A DNA stretch of 32,382 nt from Ilumatobacteraceae bacterium (GCA_021741795.1 JAIOXC010000002.1:1-32382), one strand, 5' to 3'; counted from the first letter of the stretch, positions 18,207 through 26,321 are shown. Notes: generated by a model from the sequence alone, not told the origin. A program made the numbers and translations.

Positions 18207-19757
18207 TTATGGTTGTGGGAGCACGTCCAAAACGTTGCAAGCATCTGCTGCCTTGAGAATTGCGTATGGGTTGACTGCAGCACCACCAAAAGGGTGCACC
18301 TCAAAGTGCAAATGTGGTGTTTGAGTATTGCCAGTTGATCCCACATAGCCGATGACCTGACCGGCCTTGACTGGAACACCTGCAGCCATGCCAGGAGCAA
18401 AGCTGTCGAGGTGAGCATAGTAAAAGTATGTGCCGTTTGGAATCTTGAGGTAGATCGCATTTCCACCATTACGTCCACCTGTTGAGACTTTGCTGATGAC
18501 GCCATCATTTGTTGCGTAAAGAGCCAATCCGCGTGCACCCATAACGTCAGTGCCTTCATGTGTGCGACCTTCTGAACGAGCCTGACCCCAAGTGTCGGTA
18601 AAACCACAACGGCCTTGCATTGGGAATACTTGCAAGGTTGGCAAACCGAGTGACTCAAGGGTTGGGATGAGTGCAAGTGCAACCGCTGTGTTGACATCGA
18701 GAACTTTTGTCTGGTTAAGGGCTCGTGCTGCTTGAAAGTTTGAAATTGCAACTGTCGTTGCAACACCGAACACGCCGTCAGCGCCACCCTTAACTTCTGT
18801 GCCATTGGCGATTAATGCATTTTGCAATGCACGAACCAATTCGCCAGATTGACCGCGGGCTGGCAATGTCTCGAATGTCATTGTCGTTGCTGCGACAACA
18901 ACTGGCGCAGCAGGTGCTGCGACTGGAGCCGCAAACATGACTGCATTGGTTGCATCGTCGATTGAGCCAGTGATGTTCAATCCACGACGCTTCTGGTACT
19001 CAGCAATTGCTGCAGATGTACCCTTACCAAAGTGACCATCGGCTCCACCAACAAGTCCGATTGAGTCGTTGATCAAAACAGTTTGAATCGCTTTTACCGT
19101 TTCACTGCGATCGCCAAGCTTCGGAAAATTTGATGGAACAACAGCCGCAGGTGCTGCGACTGCCTTTACTGCAGCAACTACTACAGGCTTCGGAGCGCTC
19201 AACATGCCAAGTGCAATTGCTGTTGCCTCGTCGACAACCTTTGTCACTGACAAGCCCTTCGCTGCCTGAAACTTGCCAAGAGCGATTGTCGTTGCAAGAC
19301 CAAACTTGCCATCAGCGCCACCTTTGACAGCGAAACCACTATTGATCAGCGCTTGCTGTACCGACCACACTGCATCTCCAGATGCACCAACTGCTGGCAA
19401 CGATGAAGAGCTCAGGGCCACAACGTCAACAAGACCCAAGAACTTCGCTGTTTTTTCGTCGAGCGTGCCACTTGCCTTAAACCCAGCAACTTTTTGCAAT
19501 GACTTCAAAGCAGAACGAGTTGCCTCAGAGTACAAACCGGTCACGCCACCTTTGATTGTGAAGCCGCGAGCCATGATTGCCTCTTGAAGGCGAACAACTT
19601 CAGGACCATTGTCACCGAACTTTGGCAGTGCTGCAGGTGCTGCTGAGATCACTGGCGATGCCGAGGCAGAAGTGGTGCTCAGTGCGACACTGGCGATACC
19701 GAAAGTGCTCGACAGAACGCCGATTGCGATGACCTTGCGGAGAAGATTGCTGTTCAT
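18207..19757 (-). CDS. Secreted M23 (LytM) peptidase-like protein with four N-terminal peptidoglycan-binding repeats
   Basis: Signal peptide; four PG_binding_1-like repeats (LPKFGDNGPEVVRLQEAI..., LPAVGASGDAVWSVQQAL..., FPKLGDRSETVKAIQTVL..., LPARGQSGELVRALQNAL...); C-terminal RTHEGTDVMG, YYAHLDSF, GSTGNTQTPHLHFEVHP. Confidence 0.92.
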   Translation of the reverse strand: MNSNLLRKVIAIGVLSSTFGIASVALSTTSASASPVISAAPAALPKFGDNGPEVVRLQEAIMARGFTIKGGVTGLYSEATRSALKSLQKVAGFKASGTLDEKTAKFLGLVDVVALSSSSLPAVGASGDAVWSVQQALINSGFAVKGGADGKFGLATTIALGKFQAAKGLSVTKVVDEATAIALGMLSAPKPVVVAAVKAVAAPAAVVPSNFPKLGDRSETVKAIQTVLINDSIGLVGGADGHFGKGTSAAIAEYQKRRGLNITGSIDDATNAVMFAAPVAAPAAPVVVAATTMTFETLPARGQSGELVRALQNALIANGTEVKGGADGVFGVATTVAISNFQAARALNQTKVLDVNTAVALALIPTLESLGLPTLQVFPMQGRCGFTDTWGQARSEGRTHEGTDVMGARGLALYATNDGVISKVSTGGRNGGNAIYLKIPNGTYFYYAHLDSFAPGMAAGVPVKAGQVIGYVGSTGNTQTPHLHFEVHPFGGAAVNPYAILKAADACNVLDVLPQP

Positions 19758-19861
19758 GATGTGCTCCCTTGACTTGCTTGCGGTGTGAGTTCCGCATTAG
19801 GGATCGGTCAGAACAGACCAAACTTGAGTAAAAAACCACAGAAAATAATGGTCTAGACACT

Positions 19862-20842
19862 ATGAGTGGTAATTTTCGGGGATATGTGAGCCTCAAACCA
19901 CCAATAGTGGGTTCGGAGGGTCGGTTGGTCTCTGGATACAGTGCAGATGTGCCTCCAAGACAACTCTCCCAACAGTCTTTTTTGGCAATTTCACGGATTT
20001 CGCTCGTTTTCCTCTATGCGATCATCATCACCGGCTCGCTGGTGCGTCTCACTGGTTCTGGCCTTGGATGCGCGGATTGGCCACAGTGCAGCACCACTAA
20101 ATTTGTGGATGTCTCTACAGGGCATGCGGCCATCGAGCAAATCAACAGATTGTTCACTGGCATCGTTAGCGCTGCAGTTATTGCAGCCGTTCTGGGCTCA
20201 ATCTTTGTTTCTCCACGCAGGAAGTCGCTGATTTGGCTCTCGAGCGCTCTGGTGGCTGGAGTTTTGGCGCAGGTGATACTTGGGGCAATAGTTGTTTTTA
20301 CTGGTCTGAATCCGTGGTCGAATATGGCCCATTTTCTCGTTTCTTTAGCACTGGTGAGCACTGCCGTGTTTTTGGTTGAACAAGCTGGTGCGACAAACGT
20401 TGATGGCGTTCTGGCGGTAGGCGAAAAAATAGAACCAACTCGTCAAATAACGAGGCGGTTCGCAGACCTCATTCTCGGTCTGTGTGGTTTAGCCATTGTT
20501 TTGGGCACGTTCGTCACTGGTGCTGGCCCACACGCAGGAGACGAGAATGCAATTCGATTGAACTTTGATTTGCGATCAATCACTCGTATTCATAGCGCAA
20601 CGGTCTTGATCTGTATTACTGCGACGTTGATATTTCTTTTTCAGATTGGAAGAAACGCCTCTGAATGGTCGAGGCTCCGGGCGAAATTGGAGATATTCCT
20701 GTTTGTGGCCGTGGCACAGGGGGGTGTGGGTTATCTCCAATACTTTGCTGGTGTGCCTGCGCAATTGGTCGCAGTCCATGTGGCATTCGCTGTAGCTGTG
20801 TGGATCAGTGTGCTTCGGCTGTGGATCGCAGCACGGAAGTAA
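19862..20842 (+). CDS. ctaA: COX15/CtaA-family heme A synthase
   Basis: FLYAIIITGSLVRLTGSGLGCADWPQC, HAAIEQINRLFTG, TFVTGAGPHAGD, HSATVLI; exact start uncertain. Confidence 0.87.
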   Translation: MSGNFRGYVSLKPPIVGSEGRLVSGYSADVPPRQLSQQSFLAISRISLVFLYAIIITGSLVRLTGSGLGCADWPQCSTTKFVDVSTGHAAIEQINRLFTGIVSAAVIAAVLGSIFVSPRRKSLIWLSSALVAGVLAQVILGAIVVFTGLNPWSNMAHFLVSLALVSTAVFLVEQAGATNVDGVLAVGEKIEPTRQITRRFADLILGLCGLAIVLGTFVTGAGPHAGDENAIRLNFDLRSITRIHSATVLICITATLIFLFQIGRNASEWSRLRAKLEIFLFVAVAQGGVGYLQYFAGVPAQLVAVHVAFAVAVWISVLRLWIAARK

Positions 20843-20903
20843 ATGCCCAAATGTGGCTCAATTGTGCTTGACTTGAGGAACTTGATCTAGGGGAGAAACC
20901 GTT

Positions 20904-22226
20904 GTGGTAGTGACTGGTGTTGGAAAGCGGACATATCGCATTGTTCGTGCCTTTGCCGTTGTTGCCGGGGCTCTAGTGCTTTTTGGCTCTGGTGCCAATG
21001 TGGCTTCTGCGGAAGACGGCTTGTCGATTATTGCGTCGGTACAAAACCAGACAGTTGAAGCTGGCGTCTCCCAGAAACAGCCGGTTGCAGGTGTCACGAT
21101 CACGGTAACAACACCCGCTGGAGCCATGATCGGTACGGGAGTGACCGATGTTGCAGGATTGATTTCGTTTCCAATTCCCGCGCGAGACAATTACGTCGTG
21201 ACGTTGGATATAGCGACTCTGCCCAACGGTTTCACGATGATTGATGATGCCAAATCAATCTCAATCGTTAATAAGGACGATTTCACAACCACGGTCAAAC
21301 GCGCAACCTTTTTTACTGGTTCTTCCAATACCTCAACGCAGACGTTGCTCAATCGAATAATTCAACGTGGTGCTGATGGGCTGCGACTTGGCTTGGTCAT
21401 TGCAATGTGCGCAGTTGGTCTTTCGCTTATTTTCGGCACAACTGGACTGACCAATTTTGCGCACGGAGAAATGGTCACTTTTGGTGGATTGATGGCGTTT
21501 TTGTTCAACGTAACGATGGGTATTCCTTTGCTGATCTCGGCTCCGATAGTCGTTGCTCTTGGTGGCTTATTTGGGCTCGCGTTGAACGTATTTATTTTTG
21601 GAAAGCTTCGCAAGCGAGGCGTTGGACTCATTTCGCAGTTAGTCGTCTCCGTTGGCCTGTCGATCGTGTTGCGCAATATGTACTTGTATCAATTTGGAGG
21701 TCGTACGAAACCGCTTAACGACTACAGCGCGCAAACTGTCATGCGACTTGGTCCAACATCAATTACGCCACGAGACTTAACCACCGCAATTCTTTCTTTG
21801 TTGGTGCTAGTGGCAGTTGCACTGTTTATTCAAAAATCGCGGACAGGAAAAGCGATTCGTGCAGTGTCGGATAATCCAGCGTTGGCATCATCAACAGGAA
21901 TTGATACGCAGCGCATCATTCGTATCGTTTGGTTTGCGGGTGGAGCACTGGCGGCACTTGGCGGAATTTTTCGTGGGCTTGACGAGCAGGTGGGTTTCGA
22001 AATGGGTTCGAGACTGGTGTTTTTGATGTTTGCCGCAATCACGTTGGGCGGTCTTGGTTCCGCATTCGGTGCCCTGGTGGGCGGTGTTTTGGTTGGCATT
22101 TTCGTCGAGATGGCATCACTTGTCGTTCCAGCGGAATTGAAAAATGCACCCGCGCTCCTGATCCTGATCATCGTGCTGGTATTCAGGCCGCAGGGAATTT
22201 TGGGCCGTAAGCAGAGGGTTGGTTAA
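20904..22226 (+). CDS. livH: Branched-chain/hydrophobic amino acid ABC transporter permease (LivH) with N-terminal signal peptide and extracytoplasmic beta-sandwich-like domain
   Basis: LivH core GLRLGLVIAMCAVGLSLIFGTTGLTNFAHGEMVTFGG...RAVSDNPALASSTGID...; N-terminus RIVRAFAVVAGALVLFGSGANVASA followed by PVAGVTITVTTPAGAMIGTGVTDVAGLISFPIPARDNYVVTLDIATLPNGF. SD GGGGAG before GTG. Confidence 0.92.
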   Translation: MVVTGVGKRTYRIVRAFAVVAGALVLFGSGANVASAEDGLSIIASVQNQTVEAGVSQKQPVAGVTITVTTPAGAMIGTGVTDVAGLISFPIPARDNYVVTLDIATLPNGFTMIDDAKSISIVNKDDFTTTVKRATFFTGSSNTSTQTLLNRIIQRGADGLRLGLVIAMCAVGLSLIFGTTGLTNFAHGEMVTFGGLMAFLFNVTMGIPLLISAPIVVALGGLFGLALNVFIFGKLRKRGVGLISQLVVSVGLSIVLRNMYLYQFGGRTKPLNDYSAQTVMRLGPTSITPRDLTTAILSLLVLVAVALFIQKSRTGKAIRAVSDNPALASSTGIDTQRIIRIVWFAGGALAALGGIFRGLDEQVGFEMGSRLVFLMFAAITLGGLGSAFGALVGGVLVGIFVEMASLVVPAELKNAPALLILIIVLVFRPQGILGRKQRVG

Positions 22227-22229
22227 CAC

Positions 22230-23234
22230 ATGGACTGGATAAACATTTTTCAAAACACGTGCAAGGCATTGACGGGTGTTGATGCCGCATACTTCGCGCT
22301 TGCAGCAATTGGACTTAATGTGCAGTTCGGTTACACCGGTTTGCTCAACTTTGGACAAGCAGCATTTATGGCCTGTGGCGCATACGGAATCGGAATGACA
22401 TCCAAATATTTCGGTATCGGAATGTGGTGGGGCATCCCAATTGGAATGGCGTTTGTCATCGTTCTTGCACTTCTTGTAGGCATTCCGACTCTGAGATTGC
22501 GCGCCGATTACCTTGCGATTGTCACCATCGCCTTGGCGGAAATGGTGCGCTTGATCGTGCGCTCAGTGCGCTTCAAACAATATTTCGGTGGAAGCGACGG
22601 CATCAACGGCTTTAGTTTGCAATTCCGGGAAATGAGCCCGTTTGATCCTGGCGCCCAGTACGGAATTAGACCATTTCAATACAGCGGTTACACGGTGTGG
22701 ACCCTCTTGGTCGGTTGGGCACTTGTCGCAATCTTTGCGACGCTCGTATTCATGTTGATGCGAAGCCCATGGGGACGCGTTATCAAAGCGATTCGCGAAG
22801 ACGAGGACGCCGTGCGAAGTCTTGGCAAAAGTGTGTACAGCTACAAAATGCAATCGCTCATGATTGGTGGACTCATCGGCATGTTTAGCGGTGTCGTTTT
22901 TGCACTCGATCGTGGTTCTGTGCAGCCAGACAACTACAGCCGTGACGTGACCTTCTACATCTTGACTGCACTAGTGCTCGGCGGAGTTGCAAAAGTTTCT
23001 GGGTCGATCGTCGGATCAATGCTTTTCTGGGGAATTTTCGTGTTCTGTGACAACTTCTTGCGTGAGTTGACGAAGGATGAGCCGCTCAAAATCTTTGGTG
23101 TGACAGTGATGCAAAAGATCCAGGTTGGGGCAATCAACTACATGTTGATCGGTGTTGGATTGATGCTGCTGATGACATTTCGCCCGCAGGGTATTTTTGG
23201 AAACCGCAAAGAGATGGCCCTAGATGCCCGCTGA
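22230..23234 (+). CDS. livM: Branched-chain amino acid ABC transporter permease
   Basis: FALAAIGLNVQFGYTGLLNFGQAAFMACGAYG, LRLRADYLAIVTIALAEMVRL, SPWGRVIKAIREDEDAVRSLGK. Confidence 0.93.
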   Translation: MDWINIFQNTCKALTGVDAAYFALAAIGLNVQFGYTGLLNFGQAAFMACGAYGIGMTSKYFGIGMWWGIPIGMAFVIVLALLVGIPTLRLRADYLAIVTIALAEMVRLIVRSVRFKQYFGGSDGINGFSLQFREMSPFDPGAQYGIRPFQYSGYTVWTLLVGWALVAIFATLVFMLMRSPWGRVIKAIREDEDAVRSLGKSVYSYKMQSLMIGGLIGMFSGVVFALDRGSVQPDNYSRDVTFYILTALVLGGVAKVSGSIVGSMLFWGIFVFCDNFLRELTKDEPLKIFGVTVMQKIQVGAINYMLIGVGLMLLMTFRPQGIFGNRKEMALDAR

Positions 23235-24099
23235 AACCAAATTTTCCGACGCACAGGCTCGAGCCACTGCCGCATTAGCGACCGTCGCGCCAACGCCAGG
23301 AGCGTCAAAACCCGACCCAATTTTGCTTGCTGACAAAATTCAAAAACATTTCGGTGGCGTTGTTGCAGTTGATGTTGAGCACATTGAAGTGCAACGAGGG
23401 TCAATCACAGCGTTGATAGGCCCTAACGGTGCCGGAAAGACAACGCTGTTCAATTTGCTGACTGGTTTCGATACTCCAGACACAGGAGAATGGCGATTTG
23501 ACGGTCGCAGCATGGAGAAAATTGTTGCGCACAAGACCGCAGCAATGGGAATGATCCGCACTTTTCAGTTGACAAAGAGTCTGACCAAAATGTCAGTAAT
23601 TGAAAATATGAAACTTGGCGCGACGCATCAGGTTGGCGAAAAGTGGTGGAACGGCTTACTTCCGTTTCGCTGGCGCAAGCAGGAGCAGATTATTGAGCAG
23701 CGTGCAGATGAGTTGCTGAAGCGATTCAAGCTCGACCACATGCGCGGTGAATACGCGGGAACGTTGTCTGGCGGTCAGCGCAAGCTACTCGAAATGGCAC
23801 GCGCGTTGATGACTAACCCACGTTTGGTAATGCTTGACGAGCCAATGGCAGGTGTAAACCCTGCACTCAAACAAAATCTGCTCGAGCACATCCGTGGACT
23901 TCGCGACGACGGCATGACGGTGTTGTTTGTCGAGCACGATATGGACATGGTCAACGATGTGTCTGATTGGGTGATCGTGATGGCCGAAGGTCGTGTGATC
24001 GCCGAGGGAACACCAGCACAAATCTCATCCAACCCTGCAGTGATCGAGGCGTATTTGGGGAGTCACCAAGGCAAGTCATTGATGGAGGACAAATCATGA
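23224..24099 (+). CDS. livG: Branched-chain amino acid ABC transporter ATP-binding protein
   Basis: HFGGVVAVDVEHIEVQRGSITALIGPNGAGKTTLFNLLTG, TFQLTKSLTKMSVIEN, LSGGQRKLLEMARALM, LDEPMAGVNP. Confidence 0.93.
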   Translation: MPAETKFSDAQARATAALATVAPTPGASKPDPILLADKIQKHFGGVVAVDVEHIEVQRGSITALIGPNGAGKTTLFNLLTGFDTPDTGEWRFDGRSMEKIVAHKTAAMGMIRTFQLTKSLTKMSVIENMKLGATHQVGEKWWNGLLPFRWRKQEQIIEQRADELLKRFKLDHMRGEYAGTLSGGQRKLLEMARALMTNPRLVMLDEPMAGVNPALKQNLLEHIRGLRDDGMTVLFVEHDMDMVNDVSDWVIVMAEGRVIAEGTPAQISSNPAVIEAYLGSHQGKSLMEDKS

Positions 24100-24833
24100 G
24101 TGACGATCGCGTACTTGCCGTTGATGAGTTGGTAGCTGGATATATTCCCGAAGTCAACATTCTGAATGGTTGCAACATCGTGGTAGGCAAGGGCGAGTTT
24201 GTCGGTGTCATCGGACCCAACGGCGCAGGCAAGTCAACCGTGCTCAAAGCAATTCTTGGACAATGTGCAGTTCGATCTGGAACATCAACTTTCTTGGGTG
24301 AGAACATCACAGGTCTGCAGGCTCACCAACTTGTCGAGCGTGGTGTTGGCTATGTGCCGCAAACGCAAAACGTGTTTCAAAGCCTGACCGTTGCAGAGAA
24401 CCTGGAGATGGGTTGCTTCATTAAGCCAGAAGTGTTTAACGAGCGTTTTGACTATGTGACCACGTTGTTTCCAAAACTTGGTGAGCGTGCAACTCAAAAA
24501 GCTGGTTCGCTGTCAGGCGGTGAACGCCAAATGGTTGCAATGGGTCGAGCACTGATGATGGAACCGAAGTTGTTGTTGCTGGATGAGCCGTCAGCGGGCT
24601 TGTCGCCTGTCTTGCAAGATGAAGTATTTATCCAATGCAAGCGAATCAATGCGGAAGGAATTGCAATCTTGATGGTTGAGCAGAATGCACGGCGTTGTTT
24701 GCAAGTTGTTGACAGGGGATATGTGCTTGACCAAGGTCGCAATGCATACACCGGCACTGGTCGTTCGTTGCTTGAAGATCCAAATGTGATCAGGCTGTAC
24801 TTGGGAACCCTCGCCAAAGCCTCCGGTGGCTGA
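24096..24833 (+). CDS. livF: Branched-chain amino acid ABC transporter ATP-binding protein
   Basis: VVGKGEFVGVIGPNGAGKSTVLKAILG, VPQTQNVFQSLTVAENLEMG, LSGGERQMVAMGRALM, LDEPSAGLSP; ATGA overlap with livG (start 24096 rather than the track's 23967). Confidence 0.93.
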   Translation: MSDDRVLAVDELVAGYIPEVNILNGCNIVVGKGEFVGVIGPNGAGKSTVLKAILGQCAVRSGTSTFLGENITGLQAHQLVERGVGYVPQTQNVFQSLTVAENLEMGCFIKPEVFNERFDYVTTLFPKLGERATQKAGSLSGGERQMVAMGRALMMEPKLLLLDEPSAGLSPVLQDEVFIQCKRINAEGIAILMVEQNARRCLQVVDRGYVLDQGRNAYTGTGRSLLEDPNVIRLYLGTLAKASGG

Positions 24834-24856
24834 AACTCGATAGGTGAATGGTCTGA

Positions 24857-24942
24857 GGCCCGGGCGTGTGCCCAGGGAAATGAAAAGGCCCCGGGCTATC
24901 GCCCGGGGAAATGAAAAGGCCCCGGGCTTTCGCCCGGGGCCC
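24857..24942 (-). terminator. Tandem array of three intrinsic-terminator-like hairpins (about 30-31 nt period)
   Basis: Minus strand reads GGCCCCGGGC-GAAA-GCCCGGGGCC-TTTTCATTT, CCCCGGGC-GATA-GCCCGGGGCC-TTTTCATTT, CCCTGGGC-ACAC-GCCCGGGCC-TCAG: GC-rich stems, first two followed by TTTT. Confidence 0.85.
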
Positions 24943-24947
24943 TACAT

Positions 24948-24965
24948 ATAGTTCTGAAGAACTAT
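24948..24965. other. Additional short inverted repeat just beyond the substrate-binding-protein stop codon
   Basis: ATAGTTC-TGAA-GAACTAT, 7-bp perfect arms. Confidence 0.55.
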
Positions 24966-24968
24966 GAG

Positions 24969-26306
24969 TTACTTACCAGCGTCAAAGTTCTCGCCGAGTG
25001 CGTTACCCATGTTGCCGTCACAACCGTAGACCTTCTTGACTTTTGGTCCAATGCCTTGCTCCACCATGGTGCGCAAGATACGTGAGCCTTCGTCGAAAGT
25101 TACGAGCATGATTGCGTCTGGGTTAGCAGCAACAACCTCAGCAACTTCAGCATCAAATGAAACTGCAGCTGGATCGTAGATCTTGGTGCCGAGGACTGAA
25201 ACGCCCGCTGCTTCAAGATTCTTGCCGATCGATGCTGCAAGTCCTGTGCCGTATGCATCGTCGAGAGCCAAGATGTACACCGAAGCGTTGCCATCTCCTG
25301 CGATCAAACCTGCAAGCACCGCACCCTGAAGGGTGTCTGGTGGTGCGTTACGGAAGTACAAAGCGCTGTCAGCATAAGTTGACAATGCATCTGATGTGTT
25401 TGCTGGGCTGAACTGAACAACGCCTGCCTGAGTGATCTTGTCGATCACTTTCAACGAAACGCCGGACGATGCTGCACCAATGATGGCGTCAACATTCTCG
25501 CTCAAGAGACGATCAACCGTGGTTGATGCTGTGTCTGTTGAGTTGTCACCAGAGTCGCCTTGGCTGTAAAGAACTTCTTTACCAAGTACGCCACCGGCTG
25601 CATTGACCAAGCTCAATGCGTATTCAACGCCTGCGAATTCTGGAGCACCAAGGAATGCAAGGTTGCCAGTTTCTGGAAGCATTGTTCCGATTTTCAACTG
25701 TCCGTCACCCTTACGAACAACGGTTGTCTTTTGTGCATCAACGTAGTCTGACTCTGGAGCAGCTGCCGGAATGTATGTGGCATTTGCGTAGTCAAAGCGG
25801 TTCGTTGCATCAAAAGTAAGAACGCCGTAGGAAGCCTCAATTGGCTCGCCGTTGCCGTTCATTGTGTTTGGACCAGAAGCACCGTCGTAGTCAATGTCGG
25901 TTCCTGCTTGAACAAGAGCAACACAGTCTGCGAAAGTTGTGCACTTCTCGCCGTCACGTGAAACAGTGATGATCGAGTCAGCAAGTGCGCTGCCATCGGT
26001 CTGTGCTGCTTCTGCTGCAAGAGCGATCAACATCACAGCGTCGAATGCTTCTGCGGTGTACGAGTAGTCAACGAGTGCATCGTTGCCTGCTGCGGTCCAG
26101 AAAGCGTTAACGCCATCTTTGAACTCTGCGGAAAGTTCTACGAGTGGCATTGTGCCCTGCATGCCTTCCAAGTCGCCACCAGCGGCCGGAGCCTCTACTG
26201 CGACAGTCTCTTCTGTTGCTGCATCGTCGCTGCTGCCACAGGAAACAGCAACAAAGCTGAGACCCACAACAAGAGCACCGAAGCGCTTCAAGTTTGATTT
26301 CTTCAT
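24969..26306 (-). CDS. HAAT-family periplasmic substrate-binding lipoprotein, apparently circularly permuted
   Basis: Lipobox LSFVAVSCGSS; residues ~45-187 (DLEGMQGTMPLVELSAEF...YSYTAEAFDAVMLIALAAEAA...KCTTFADCVALVQAGTDIDYDGASGP...EASYGVLTF) resemble the canonical C-terminal part; residues ~203-445 (LKIGTMLPETGNLAFLGAPEFAGVEYALSLVNAAGG...VYGCDGNMGNALGENFDAGK*) resemble the canonical N-terminal part. Confidence 0.9.
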   Translation of the reverse strand: MKKSNLKRFGALVVGLSFVAVSCGSSDDAATEETVAVEAPAAGGDLEGMQGTMPLVELSAEFKDGVNAFWTAAGNDALVDYSYTAEAFDAVMLIALAAEAAQTDGSALADSIITVSRDGEKCTTFADCVALVQAGTDIDYDGASGPNTMNGNGEPIEASYGVLTFDATNRFDYANATYIPAAAPESDYVDAQKTTVVRKGDGQLKIGTMLPETGNLAFLGAPEFAGVEYALSLVNAAGGVLGKEVLYSQGDSGDNSTDTASTTVDRLLSENVDAIIGAASSGVSLKVIDKITQAGVVQFSPANTSDALSTYADSALYFRNAPPDTLQGAVLAGLIAGDGNASVYILALDDAYGTGLAASIGKNLEAAGVSVLGTKIYDPAAVSFDAEVAEVVAANPDAIMLVTFDEGSRILRTMVEQGIGPKVKKVYGCDGNMGNALGENFDAGK

Positions 26307-26314
26307 GTGATTTT

Positions 26315-26321
26315 CTCCCCC
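26315..26321 (-). promoter_or_regulatory. Strong Shine-Dalgarno of the substrate-binding lipoprotein
   Basis: GGGGGAG with 8-nt spacing to ATG (26304-26306) on the minus strand. Confidence 0.8.

Noticed and set aside
18200-18805. 201-aa minus-strand ORF overlapping the M23 gene
   Set aside because: Out-of-frame shadow of the PG-binding/M23 coding sequence, low-complexity translation.
19758-19861. Possible cyclic-di-AMP (ydaO) riboswitch before the secreted M23 protein
   Set aside because: Such riboswitches often precede actinobacterial wall hydrolases, but the divergent gap is only ~100 nt. I see only a small TGCGG...CCGCA hairpin and no convincing conserved core.
24857-24942. CRISPR-like or REP-like repeat interpretation of the ~30-nt tandem units
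   Set aside because: Units are contiguous hairpins without spacers, two of them followed by T-tracts, directly after a stop codon; tandem terminator is the simpler explanation.
24969-26306. Two separate genes or a frameshifted/pseudogene SBP
   Set aside because: A single uninterrupted 445-codon frame contains one lipobox, both blocks complete and no internal stop; the block order, not the reading frame, is abnormal.
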